Below are positions 1 through 8,405 of a stretch of DNA of 64,000 bases, piece by piece. Position 1 is the first letter of the stretch, and each line of letters begins with the position of its first letter. This stretch comes from Microcoleus sp. EPA2 (GTDB lineage Bacteria; Cyanobacteriota; Cyanobacteriia; Cyanobacteriales; Microcoleaceae). Location of the stretch: NCBI GenBank assembly GCA_020882975.1, contig JAHRFD010000001.1, forward strand, positions 432,388 through 496,387, given 5' to 3'. The notes beneath the pieces were generated by a model. The model had not been told where the DNA came from and did not search any database. It saw only the letters and a program-made list of their open reading frames with translations. The position numbers were made by a program, and so were the translations under genes.

Positions 1-2
1 AA

Positions 3-488
3 CATATTTACGCTGGAAACAACTTAGGCTTACTTGACGGTAATAAGTGGACGGTTGCCGAAATCAACAAACAAATTCAGATCACGCGCAACCTAGATGA
101 AAAGTTAGCCTTGGGCAATATTTTTTTCAGCATGAAATCATTTACTGACAATCGCCAGCAAATTTATGATAGTTTAAAAGCGACTACCTATGCCAACTTG
201 GCACTGGTTCCTACGATGCCTTGGCTAAAGGGAACTCCGCCACCTACTCCGACAGGAATTGAAGTCAAAAAAGTGGCAAATAGTTCTGTTTTGAGTTGGA
301 ACAATTCAGCCGAAAATAATATCGGCTCTTGGACAATTTATCAGAAAAATGGTAATAGTTGGAAATTGATGAGAATTCTGCATGGAGAGACAGCAGAAGT
401 AGCAATCCAACCGGGAACCTATGCTTTGTGCGCCGTAAGTAGAATGGCTGTAGAAAGTGCAGGAGTTGTGGTAGTTATTAGTCAATAG
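3..488 (+). CDS. Family 10-like glycosyl hydrolase, C-terminal part (5' end outside window)
   Basis: The frame is open from base 3, so this is the 3' end of a gene that begins upstream; the TTG at 111 is not a real start. The segment reading IYAGNNLGLLDG, then ALGNIFFSMKSFTDNR and ALVPTMPWL, resembles the end of the (beta/alpha)8 barrel of the DUF187/GHL10 'family 10 glycosylhydrolase' proteins common in cyanobacteria. It is followed by an approximately 80-residue beta-rich, fibronectin-like C-terminal domain (SVLSWNNSAENNIGSWTIY). Such enzymes are thought to act on polysaccharide outside the cytoplasm; substrate unknown. The last residues (VVISQ) and the stop codon are encoded by the first unit of a TTAGTCAATAG tandem repeat that continues downstream, so the C-terminus has probably been reshaped by the repeat. 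Confidence 0.72.
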   Translation, partial: HIYAGNNLGLLDGNKWTVAEINKQIQITRNLDEKLALGNIFFSMKSFTDNRQQIYDSLKATTYANLALVPTMPWLKGTPPPTPTGIEVKKVANSSVLSWNNSAENNIGSWTIYQKNGNSWKLMRILHGETAEVAIQPGTYALCAVSRMAVESAGVVVVISQ

Positions 489-618
489 TTATTAGTCAAT
501 AGTTATTAGTCAATAGTTATTATTCAATAGTTATTGGTAATTGGTAATTGGTAATTGGTAACAACAGACAACAGACAACAGACGACAGACAACCCTGAAC
601 CCTGAACCCTGAACCCTC
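473..618. repeat. Cluster of four short tandem repeat arrays
   Basis: Four different short tandem repeats follow each other without a break: about four units of TAGTTATTAGTCAA (473-534), four of TTGGTAA (535-561), three to four of ACAACAG/ACAGACA (562-592) and four of CCTGAAC (593-618). They are typical of the 7-bp STRRs of filamentous cyanobacteria. The first unit overlaps the stop codon of the upstream glycosyl hydrolase gene. Confidence 0.9.
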
Positions 619-702
619 AGCAATTATCTTCCTCTAGACAGGAGACATCCTGAGAATAGATGCGCTATCCTAGGGTGAATATTTTAATGACAAAAAAATC
701 CT

Positions 703-1407
703 ATGGTTCCCTTGCGCGATGAAAATCCCACACGCATCACTCCCTATGTCACCTATGGACTGATTGCTGCCAATGTGTTAGTATTTTTGTACGAATTAAC
801 TTTGGGCGATCGCCAATTAACCCAATTTTTCTACTCCTGGGCCGTAGTACCTTGTCAGCTAACTAATATCTGTCGAGTTTCTCTACCCGCTTCGCCATTT
901 CCCGAATGGACAACGCTAATTTCTTCCCAATTCCTACACGCAGGCTTTCTCCACATCGCCGGAAATATGTTATTTCTCTGGATTTTTGGCAACAATGTAG
1001 AAGACCGTTTAGGACATATAAAGTTTATAATATTTTACCTTACTTGTGGCGTTTTAGCATCCCTAACTCAGTGGTTTTTTGCCTCAGCATCGGCCATTCC
1101 TTCTCTGGGTGCTAGCGGTGCTATCGCTGGTGTCATGGGAGCTTATATTCTCCGATATCCCCAGGCCAAAGTTCTAACATTACTCCCCTTGGGAATCTTT
1201 ATTACTACAGTGAGAGTACCCGCTTTCTTTTTTCTAGGATTTTGGTTTGTACAGCAGGCATTTAATGGCCTTGCTTCCTTGAATGCGCCAGCCAATGTGG
1301 GTATGGAATCTGGGGGAGTTGCCTACTGGGCCCATGCTGGTGGGTTTGTTTTTGGTGCTATTCTTGGCCCTTTGTTGGGGCTGTTTTCTGAAGATAATGA
1401 GATTTAG
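703..1407 (+). CDS. Rhomboid family intramembrane serine protease
   Basis: A 234-residue polytopic membrane protein with the rhomboid catalytic signature. GASGAIAGVMGAY places the nucleophile at about Ser138; WAHAGG in the last helix supplies the partner His211; and HAGFLHIAGNMLFLW carries the conserved HxxxN (His84, Asn88) that stabilises the oxyanion. About six hydrophobic segments can be seen, and the short hydrophilic N-terminus (MVPLRDENPTR) is characteristic of bacterial/cyanobacterial rhomboids. It would cleave transmembrane substrates within the bilayer; its substrates cannot be told from sequence. The gene stands alone between repeat-rich spacers, and I see no strong Shine-Dalgarno upstream of the ATG. 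Confidence 0.93.
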   Translation: MVPLRDENPTRITPYVTYGLIAANVLVFLYELTLGDRQLTQFFYSWAVVPCQLTNICRVSLPASPFPEWTTLISSQFLHAGFLHIAGNMLFLWIFGNNVEDRLGHIKFIIFYLTCGVLASLTQWFFASASAIPSLGASGAIAGVMGAYILRYPQAKVLTLLPLGIFITTVRVPAFFFLGFWFVQQAFNGLASLNAPANVGMESGGVAYWAHAGGFVFGAILGPLLGLFSEDNEI

Positions 1408-1425
1408 TGATTAGTTAGTAGTTAT

Positions 1426-1496
1426 ATCAATTCCGGTTGTATCGGAATGATTTAACCGCGAAGGCGCGAAGTACGCGAAGCAAGAGAAGAGAGAGT
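1426..1496. repeat. Dispersed repeat (TTCCGGTTGTATCGGAATGA type), copy 1
   Basis: The segment reads ATATCAATTCCGGTTGTATC followed by GGAATGATTTAACC and a purine-rich GAAGCAAGAGAAGAGAGAG tail. The same order of motifs recurs at 25501-25572. The core TTCCGGTTGTATCGGAA contains an imperfect palindrome. It is probably a non-autonomous dispersed element; no coding capacity. Confidence 0.7.
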
Positions 1497-1602
1497 TTAA
1501 TACAGGACGATGAAGAGAGGATTTTATATTATTGGTTATTTGTGATTTGCTTGACCCTGCAAATCACAAATAACCAGTAACCACTAACTAATGACTTTGT
1601 TT

Positions 1603-4600
1603 CTAGATGAAAGTAAAGTCAAATCCTGACAAAGAAGAAACGCCGGTTACACCGTTTAATTTCGCCAAAATCCGAGAATCACTGCCAGTGATATTATTGC
1701 CATTGCCATCATAAATGATGTAAGTGTTGCCGCCAGTGTCATAGGCAAATAAGAATGCTGTTCCTCCTAAAATATTAGATGAAACTGTTGTTTGCACGGG
1801 GAGTAAAACTTGGTTGGTGCTGCTGACATTCCCGAATCCGGGGGCAAAATTAAATTGATCGGCGATCGGCACTCCTAGACCAGTAAAATCTGTAATTAAA
1901 TCATATCCACCTGCGGCGATCGCAGCATTGATTGCCGCGGAAGAAGCAGCATCAAACACTGGCCCTCCTGAATCAGGACTGGTATACCGGAATTGATTGC
2001 TACCACCCCCACCGGTCATAGTATCGACCCCTGGGCCACCTATGAGTACGTCGTTATCTACACCGCCGTTAATCGTATCGTTGCCACCTCTACCGTCGAT
2101 CGTATCGCTGCCGGCCAAACCGTTAAAATTATCAGCCAAAGAGCCGCCAATTAGATTGTTTGGCCCGCTATCTCCTGGCAAGATTTGAACGGTGACAACA
2201 CCGGTGCCTGGAGTTGTGCCGAATCCGTCGCTGATGTTGTAGCTAAAAGTAGTGCTACCGGGTACATTACCGGGGATGAATTGCACCTGAGAGACGAGAT
2301 TTACGGCTATCCCCAGTTTGGGTGTGCCGACGTTGATGATGTTGAGTTTCGCATTTTGCGGGCTGACATCGTTGGCTAGCACGTCGATGAATGTGGGTAG
2401 CAAATTGTTCGTATTTGTGAATATGATGCCGTCATCAACTGCGATCGGACTTAGGTTAGTTGGAGTAGTTACCGAAGTATTGAAAGAATTGATGTTAATT
2501 GCGACTGCTGCTGCTGCTGTGCCACCCTGTTCGTCACTGACGCTGTAGCTGAAAGATCCAGCTTGTCCGATGACATCTGTTGCTGGTGTGAAATTCAGTC
2601 CGACTAATTCTTGAACGGTCAATTTTTGGTTGACGGCGATCGGGATTGTGCCGGTAACGACTAAACCGAATTTAGGATTTGGCAGTTGGGTTACAGTGGC
2701 TGACAGGGACTGACCCTCCGGGTCACTAGGGGCAGAAATGCTTAGAGACAGAGGCAAATTCTGGAAACCCGTTATCGTTTTGCCACTTTCGACGATGGGC
2801 GGCTGGTTAGGAGTTGGTGATGGAAAAGCCGGCGGAGTTGGACTCGGCAAAGTGGGAGTTGGGACAATGGAAGAATTCGGAGTCGGACTTGGACTCGGAC
2901 TTGGACTCGGACTCGGACTTGGAACCAGTGTTGGTAATGTTCCTGGTGTCGGACTCGCGGTTGTTCCTGCTGATGTTGTGGGTGTGGGAGTTGTGGTTAC
3001 TGGTGTGGGAGTTGTGGTTACTGGTGTGGGAGTTGTGGTTACTGGTGTGGGAGTTGTGGTTACTGGTGTGGGAGTTGTGGTTGCTGGTGTGGGAGTTGTG
3101 GTTACTGGTGTGGGAGTTGTGGTTACTGGTGTGGGAGTTGTTGTTCCAGTTGTGGAAGTTGTTGTTCCAGTTGTGGAAGTTGTTGTTCCAGTTGTGGAAG
3201 TTGTTGTTCCAGTTGTGGAAGTTGTTGTCCCAGTGGTGGAAGTTCTTGTGCCAGTGGTGGAAGTCGTTGTCCCAGTATTAGAAGTCGTTGTCCCAGTGGT
3301 GGAAGTTCTTGTGCCAGTAGTAGAAGTCGTTGTCCCAGTAGTAGAAGTCGTTGTCCCAGTGGTGGAAGTTCTTGTGCCAGTAGTAGAAGTAGTTGTGCCA
3401 GTATTAGAAGGCGTTGTCCCCTGAATGATGAAGGGATTGTCATCTACACGGGGTATTTGAGCTGTCGTGAACTTAGATTCATCTAGCGCGTTAGCCCTAA
3501 CATCAATTAAGACCGCCAAAAATTCACCAGTGCGCTTGTCTTGAATAATTGTGTTGCTAGAATTCGATCCTTGACCCTGAAAAATATTTAAGTCTGTAAA
3601 GCTCAAACCTCCAGCTAGACCGATCGAATCTCCAGCCTTAAAATCTGTAATTAAATCAGCATCGCCAATTTGAGGTCCACCAGTAGTCAAAAAACCGCTA
3701 CCCCCAGCGGATGTGCCCACCCTACCGAGAATAAAGATATCCGCACCATCGCCTCCTGTCAGAGTATCAGTACCGCGATCGCCCCCGATAACATCATCCC
3801 CTGCGCCACCAGACACAGAATCATTGCCATCCCCCCCGAAGAGTCGGTCATCTCCATCGCCGCCATCAGCAGTATCATTGCCTAGGCCACCACTGATGAT
3901 GTCTCCACCCTCTTCACCAAACAGCAAATCACTGCCAGCACCGCCCTGTAAGCAATCGTTGCCGGTATCACCAAAAATACTGTCATTGCCCTTGTCGCCC
4001 AAAATTAAGTCGCCCTCGCCACCTCCACGCAGAGAGTCATTCCCCTTACCGCCATAGAGTGTGTCATCACCTTCACTACCCAAGACAGTATCGTTGCCTT
4101 GGTCCCCAAAAACTTGATCGTTACCCCGATCGCCAATTACCAAGTCATCATCTTTACCACCCCGTGCGGTATCATTACCAGGGCCGCCATCAACTATATC
4201 CTTGCCGGCTCCACCGTTGAGATAATCATTACCATCCTCCCCTCTCAGTAAATCATCCCCATCGCGACCGAGAATGGTGTCATCCCCTTCACGGCTGGAA
4301 ATGGTGTCATTGAACAAGCTACTGATGAAATAGTCAGAGATGCTGCTTCCTACCACTATGCCATCGACAAATATCGGTGTGGGGGGGGTCGGAGGGGCGA
4401 TCGGAGTTGGTCGTGATACAGGCGTTATCGAAATCGTCGTTGTACCGGGCGATGAAGTCGTTGTACCGGGCGATGAAGTCGTTGTACCGGGCGATGAAGT
4501 TGTGGTACCGGTAGATGAAGTTGTGGTACCGGTAGATGAAGTTGTGGTACCAGTAGATGAAGTTGTGGTACCGGTAGATGAAGTTGTGGTACCGGTAGAT

Positions 4601-4701
4601 GAAGTTGTTGTACCGGTAGATGAAGTCGTTGTAGCTGGTTGATTCTCTAACAGGAACAATGGGTCCCCTCTCAGAAAAGCTGCTGGTACTGCACTTGGCA
4701 T
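1603..4701 (-). CDS. RTX repeat calcium-binding protein with Thr/Ser/Pro linkers (paralogue 1)
   Basis: About 1032 residues. The start is set at the ATG at 4701 (protein begins MPSAVPAAF) because AAGGAGGC lies 6 bases upstream; the GTG at 4722 would include that ribosome site. Domain order: short N-terminus; about nine TTTSSTG-type heptads; a first block of glycine/aspartate RTX nonapeptides (GGxGxDxxx, roughly residues 120-320); a beta-rich cap (GGPQIGDADLITDF); a second linker of about 18 TTTSTTG heptads followed by TTTPTPV and SPSP repeats; two cadherin-like modules (one starting PIAVDDG); a second short RTX block; and a 120-residue C-terminus ending FDFTFI. RTX repeats fold into Ca2+-bound beta-rolls outside the cell. 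With no N-terminal signal peptide, export through a type I (ABC/TolC) system by the C-terminus is inferred. Paralogous to the next gene upstream. Confidence 0.85.
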   Translation of the reverse strand: MPSAVPAAFLRGDPLFLLENQPATTTSSTGTTTSSTGTTTSSTGTTTSSTGTTTSSTGTTTSSTGTTTSSPGTTTSSPGTTTSSPGTTTISITPVSRPTPIAPPTPPTPIFVDGIVVGSSISDYFISSLFNDTISSREGDDTILGRDGDDLLRGEDGNDYLNGGAGKDIVDGGPGNDTARGGKDDDLVIGDRGNDQVFGDQGNDTVLGSEGDDTLYGGKGNDSLRGGGEGDLILGDKGNDSIFGDTGNDCLQGGAGSDLLFGEEGGDIISGGLGNDTADGGDGDDRLFGGDGNDSVSGGAGDDVIGGDRGTDTLTGGDGADIFILGRVGTSAGGSGFLTTGGPQIGDADLITDFKAGDSIGLAGGLSFTDLNIFQGQGSNSSNTIIQDKRTGEFLAVLIDVRANALDESKFTTAQIPRVDDNPFIIQGTTPSNTGTTTSTTGTRTSTTGTTTSTTGTTTSTTGTRTSTTGTTTSNTGTTTSTTGTRTSTTGTTTSTTGTTTSTTGTTTSTTGTTTSTTGTTTPTPVTTTPTPVTTTPTPATTTPTPVTTTPTPVTTTPTPVTTTPTPVTTTPTPTTSAGTTASPTPGTLPTLVPSPSPSPSPSPSPTPNSSIVPTPTLPSPTPPAFPSPTPNQPPIVESGKTITGFQNLPLSLSISAPSDPEGQSLSATVTQLPNPKFGLVVTGTIPIAVNQKLTVQELVGLNFTPATDVIGQAGSFSYSVSDEQGGTAAAAVAININSFNTSVTTPTNLSPIAVDDGIIFTNTNNLLPTFIDVLANDVSPQNAKLNIINVGTPKLGIAVNLVSQVQFIPGNVPGSTTFSYNISDGFGTTPGTGVVTVQILPGDSGPNNLIGGSLADNFNGLAGSDTIDGRGGNDTINGGVDNDVLIGGPGVDTMTGGGGSNQFRYTSPDSGGPVFDAASSAAINAAIAAGGYDLITDFTGLGVPIADQFNFAPGFGNVSSTNQVLLPVQTTVSSNILGGTAFLFAYDTGGNTYIIYDGNGNNITGSDSRILAKLNGVTGVSSLSGFDFTFI
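2976..3417. repeat. Tandem 21-bp repeats inside RTX gene 1 (linker 2)
   Basis: On the plus strand, GGTGTGGGAGTTGTGGTTACT (encoding PVTTTPT units on the minus strand) is repeated about seven times, followed by about fourteen 21-bp units of the GTTGTTCCAGTTGTGGAA type encoding TTTSTTG. All units are multiples of three bases, so gain or loss of units would change linker length without breaking the frame. Confidence 0.9.
4435..4640. repeat. Tandem 21-bp repeats inside RTX gene 1 (linker 1)
   Basis: About ten units of the GATGAAGTTGTGGTACCGGTA type, encoding the N-terminal TTTSSTG/TTTSSPG heptads on the minus strand. The units fall into two sequence classes (GTACCGGGC and GTACCGGTA), suggesting successive local expansions. 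Confidence 0.9.
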
Positions 4702-4860
4702 AATTCCGCCTCCTTGCGACACTACTCAAAAATCAAACAATCGATTCTCAACAAGTCTTTTATGGGCGGGCTATAAGAGCCCACCCCCCAATCAAATTCA
4801 TTCTTGGTGGAACAGGCAGGATGCCTGCTCTTAAGAATCATAACAATCTAAAATCTCAGG

Positions 4861-7800
4861 CTAGAGAAACTTAAACTGCGACGCAGTAATCACCGTGCTC
4901 AGAGAACCTGGGACTGTAGGAATAGAATTCAACACAGCCAAATCAAAAGCTGGGAGACTGTCATCAGCAGCATTCGGATCGAAGCCGAGAACATACTTGT
5001 TGAAAGTATTATTCAGATACACAAAGAAAGCTCCTGTTTTGCCCGAACCATTCTGATTTTTCAATACTGCATTCACTGCTTGAGCATTGTCGAATTTATT
5101 TTCAAACAAAATGACCGATTGCTTGCTGATATTGTCTCCGCCACTGCCAATATTTCTGACGATAAAACTGGTGAAATCGTTAGCAGTGCCAGAGTTAGTA
5201 AAGCCACCAAAGTTTGCGGACCTAAACAAGAAGTTATCGTTGCCATTACCGTTGTTAAAATCAGCAATAATGTCCACGCCTTCGCTAGGAGTTTCGTAGT
5301 AGAAGAAATCATTGCCAACATCGCCGGTGAGCAAGTCGGAACCAGCACCGCCGCCGATAATATCATTGCCCGCACCCCCAGAAAGCGAGTCATTGTCATC
5401 AGCACCCAACAGCAAGTCGTTGCCGAAGCCGCCACTCAGACTATCGCTGCCAATGCCACCATCGATGGTGTCGTCTCCCGCATCTCCTAACAACGAGTCG
5501 CTACCAGCTTCGCCCAAGAGATAGTCGTTCCCGGCACCTCCGAATTCAGTATCGTTGCCCTCTCCACCCAAAATAGTATCGTCGCTGTCGCCACCGGAGA
5601 GGGAGTCGTTATTGATACCGCCATCGAGTAAGTCTCTGCCGATACCGCCGTCGAGGTTGTCATCACCAACACCGCCTTCGATGGAGTCGTCGCCAACCCC
5701 GCCAAATAAGGTGTCGTTACCAACGCCCCCAAGTATCGAGTCGTCGCCAACTTCACCAAGTACGGAGTCATTGCCTGTGCCACCGTCAATGGTATCGCTA
5801 CCGTCACCGCCACTGAGGATGTCGTCGTCATTACCCCCAAACATCAGGTCATTACCTACCCCGCCTAGGAGGGAATCGATGCCGTCTTCGCCGTCGATGG
5901 TATCGTTGCCTTCGCCTCCGTCGATGGTGTCGTTGCCTGTAAAACCTAGCAGAGAGTCGTTCCCTGCTTGACCTAATACTAGGTCGTTGCCGGCTCTGCC
6001 GTCGATGATGTCGTTGCCATCACCGCCACTGAGGGTATCGTCCCCCGCGCCCCCGATGATAAAGTCGCTGAGGTTGCTGCCTGTAAAGCTGCTGGCTGGG
6101 AGGTTGCTGCGATCGACAATACTATCTACAACGGTAATACTGAAGGATGCCGGTCCGATCGTCCCTGAACCGTCTGAGGCTGTAAACGTAAAGCTGTCGT
6201 TGCCACCAGTCGGTAACAGGTTGTATTTGATGATGTTGTTATTGATATCATCTTGGGTGAATTTACTGCCGACATTCAACAAAGCGGTACCCCTTTGGAT
6301 AAAGCCTTTGTTAGCGTTAGGGGCTTGAGTAATCGTGTAAACAATTTCCGACGGCGTGTTGTCGGTGTCTGTAACTAACAAATCGGCCGCCGTAATTGTC
6401 CCAATCGGAGCACTTTTAGCAACAACTACACCATCATTAATTGCTAGTTTCGGCGGGCTACTGACGTTGATTGTCGCTACTGCCTGACTTGTACCTCCTC
6501 TGCCATCTGAGATGGAGTAACTAAAGCTGTCTGCACCAGAAAAGTCAGCATTCGGGGTGTATTTGAAACTGCCACCGCCCAAAGGAGTCAAACTCCCCTT
6601 GCTGGTGGCGGTAAAAGTGGTAACAGTCAGAATGTTATTGTCTGGGTCAGTGTCGTTTAACAGGACGTTGAGACTCAGTGTTTGTCCCGCCACCGTGGTG
6701 AAGTTGTCGTTGACTGCCTTTGGAGCCTGATTGGGCAAGGGAATAGGAGTTGGTGTCGGAGTCGGAGTTGGTGTCGGAGTCGGTGTTGCAGTCGGAGTTG
6801 GTGTCGGTGTCGGTGTTGCAGTCGGAGTTGGTGTCGGTGTCGGTGTTGCAGTCGGAGTTGGTGTCGGTGTCGGTGTTGCAGTCGGAGTTGGTGTCGGTGT
6901 CGGTGTTGCAGTCGGAGTTGGAGTCGGGTCTGGAGTTGGTGTGGGGAGAGGGGTAGCGCTGCCGGGAACTGTCTGGCCAATCACAAAACTGCTGCGGCCG
7001 AGGGTTCTACTGTCCACTCCGGGCAATACTGCTAAAAAGTCGCCACTGACACCGTTGCGAATAATCGTACTGCCTGCTTTGGTGTCGCTGCTTTGGAAGA
7101 TGATCAAATCTTCAAACTTGAGGTCTCCGCCTAACCCAATTAGATCTTCGCCAATGCGAAAATCTGTAAAAATATCGGCATCACCAATGTCAGGGCCGCC
7201 GCTGGTGATAAATACGGGGTCTGTGCTGCCACCAATGCCGGGAGAGCTAACACGGGCCATGACGAAGACATCTTTACCTTCGCCTCCTGAAACTAAGTCT
7301 TTGCCTGTTTCTCCCCACAGAACGTCGTTGCCCGCACCACCATCCATGATGTCCTCGCCAGCACCGCCGAAAATGATGTCGTCCCCATCATTGGCAAAAA
7401 TTGTGTCCGCGCCGACGTTGCCGTAGAGCCAGTCGCCTCCTTCGTTGCCAAATACCAGGTCGTCGCCATCGCCACCGAACAGGGAGTCGTTACCTTGGTC
7501 GCCCCAAACAACGTCATCACCTCGATCGCCAAACATACTATCATCACCCAAGCCACCGCGCAGGCTGTCACCGCCTTTGCCCCCGAAAGTTGTGTCTCTG
7601 CCTTCCCCTCCCACTACCGTGTCGTTGCCGTCATTACCATAAAGCAGGTCGGGGTTATTTCCGCCGTCTAGGGAGTCGCTGTTTTTGCCTCCGTAGAGCG
7701 TATCTAGTCCTGAACCGCCGTCGAGAGCGTCGTTACCTGGTCCCCCGAATAGTACATCATCATCTTCGTTGCCAAATACCAGGTCGTCGCCCTCCCCACC

Positions 7801-8106
7801 TTGGAGGTTATCGTTGCCTTGCAGCCCGGAAATCACGTCGGGGCCGATACTGCCTATCAAGGAGTCATTTTGGTCTGTACCGCGGATAATCCCGCCGATG
7901 ATTGCGGGTGTGGTGTTGCCACCTGTGCCCAAGGTGTCGTCTATCCCCCCAAATGTATCGTCGGCGGGAGTTGGCGTTGGCGTTGGCGTTGGCGTTGGCG
8001 TTGGCGTTGGCGTTGGGGTTGGCGTTGGGTCTGGAGTTGGGGTTGGCGTTGGGTCTGGAGTTGGAGTTGGCGTTGGCACCGGAATAAATGGTACTGCTGC
8101 TGGCAT
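4861..8106 (-). CDS. RTX repeat calcium-binding protein with Thr-Pro linkers (paralogue 2)
   Basis: About 1081 residues. The ATG at 8106 ([10 protein letters not shown]) is preferred over the GTG at 8127 because AAAGGAG lies 7 bases upstream of it. Domain order: [10 protein letters not shown] linker; a first RTX block with many GGxGNDxxx units (about residues 75-275); a beta-rich cap ([14 protein letters not shown]) that matches the corresponding segment of paralogue 1; a TPTPTPTA linker; a cadherin-like module with [14 protein letters not shown] and [13 protein letters not shown]; a second Ig-like module ([10 protein letters not shown]); a long second RTX block (about residues 670-920); and a beta-rich C-terminus. 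The predicted role is a secreted, calcium-dependent surface or matrix protein exported by a type I system. The two genes share start context, cap domain and layout, so they arose by duplication and then exchanged linker type. Confidence 0.85.
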   Translation of the reverse strand: MPAAVPFIPVPTPTPTPDPTPTPTPDPTPTPTPTPTPTPTPTPTPTPADDTFGGIDDTLGTGGNTTPAIIGGIIRGTDQNDSLIGSIGPDVISGLQGNDNLQGGEGDDLVFGNEDDDVLFGGPGNDALDGGSGLDTLYGGKNSDSLDGGNNPDLLYGNDGNDTVVGGEGRDTTFGGKGGDSLRGGLGDDSMFGDRGDDVVWGDQGNDSLFGGDGDDLVFGNEGGDWLYGNVGADTIFANDGDDIIFGGAGEDIMDGGAGNDVLWGETGKDLVSGGEGKDVFVMARVSSPGIGGSTDPVFITSGGPDIGDADIFTDFRIGEDLIGLGGDLKFEDLIIFQSSDTKAGSTIIRNGVSGDFLAVLPGVDSRTLGRSSFVIGQTVPGSATPLPTPTPDPTPTPTATPTPTPTPTATPTPTPTPTATPTPTPTPTATPTPTPTPTATPTPTPTPTPTPTPIPLPNQAPKAVNDNFTTVAGQTLSLNVLLNDTDPDNNILTVTTFTATSKGSLTPLGGGSFKYTPNADFSGADSFSYSISDGRGGTSQAVATINVSSPPKLAINDGVVVAKSAPIGTITAADLLVTDTDNTPSEIVYTITQAPNANKGFIQRGTALLNVGSKFTQDDINNNIIKYNLLPTGGNDSFTFTASDGSGTIGPASFSITVVDSIVDRSNLPASSFTGSNLSDFIIGGAGDDTLSGGDGNDIIDGRAGNDLVLGQAGNDSLLGFTGNDTIDGGEGNDTIDGEDGIDSLLGGVGNDLMFGGNDDDILSGGDGSDTIDGGTGNDSVLGEVGDDSILGGVGNDTLFGGVGDDSIEGGVGDDNLDGGIGRDLLDGGINNDSLSGGDSDDTILGGEGNDTEFGGAGNDYLLGEAGSDSLLGDAGDDTIDGGIGSDSLSGGFGNDLLLGADDNDSLSGGAGNDIIGGGAGSDLLTGDVGNDFFYYETPSEGVDIIADFNNGNGNDNFLFRSANFGGFTNSGTANDFTSFIVRNIGSGGDNISKQSVILFENKFDNAQAVNAVLKNQNGSGKTGAFFVYLNNTFNKYVLGFDPNAADDSLPAFDLAVLNSIPTVPGSLSTVITASQFKFL
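6748..6945. repeat. Tandem repeats encoding the TPTPTPTA linker of RTX gene 2
   Basis: GTCGGAGTTGGTGTCGGTGT and GTTGCA units alternate with a 36-bp period about five times. A second, simpler (GGCGTT)n array lies at 7969-8075 and encodes the N-terminal TP linker. Both periods are multiples of three. Confidence 0.9.
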
Positions 8107-8235
8107 AATTTTGGCTCCTTTACACAATGATTATGATTGACTTTAAAACTGATTGATATCAGTTAGTTGCCAAAATTTTGGCCTTACATTGATTAATAAT
8201 CTGATTCTGTTCTAACATACTAAATTAAGTGGGCA

Positions 8236-8380
8236 ATGGGTAATCGGTAATCGGTAATCGGTAATCGGTAATCGGTAATGGGCGGATTAAACGGCAGGGA
8301 TTGGGTATTGATGTACTTGTTATTGGTTAGGGGAAGTAAAAACTAACAAATAACAAATAACAAATAACAACTAACTAATT
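8236..8380. repeat. Short tandem repeats GGTAATC and AACAAAT
   Basis: About six units of GGTAATC at 8239-8281, and four to five units of TAACAAA at 8341-8376, in the spacer between the RTX gene and the P-loop gene. The array reaches almost to the end of the P-loop gene, whose last codons lie in TTCTACC-type repeat sequence. Confidence 0.85.
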
Positions 8381-8405
8381 TATTCTTCCTTCTTGTTTCT
8401 GGTTT

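Noticed and set aside
2976-3417. CRISPR-like appearance of regularly spaced repeats
   Set aside because: No unique spacers between units; units are contiguous and in frame inside a gene. The same applies to the STRR blocks at 44.9-45.2 and 55.3-55.5 kb.
2738-3424. Long plus-strand open frames opposite RTX gene 1 (also 2814-3281, 3713-4057, 4340-4642)
   Set aside because: They mirror the tandem-repeat linkers and RTX nonapeptides of the minus-strand gene (Val/Pro-only runs), with no start context; shadows.
5555-5971. Plus-strand frames opposite RTX gene 2 (5080-5490, 5555-5971, 6731-7426, 7401-7889)
   Set aside because: Low-complexity Ser/Pro or Gly/Val repeats that reflect the coding strand's GGxGxD periodicity; no domain or initiation signal.
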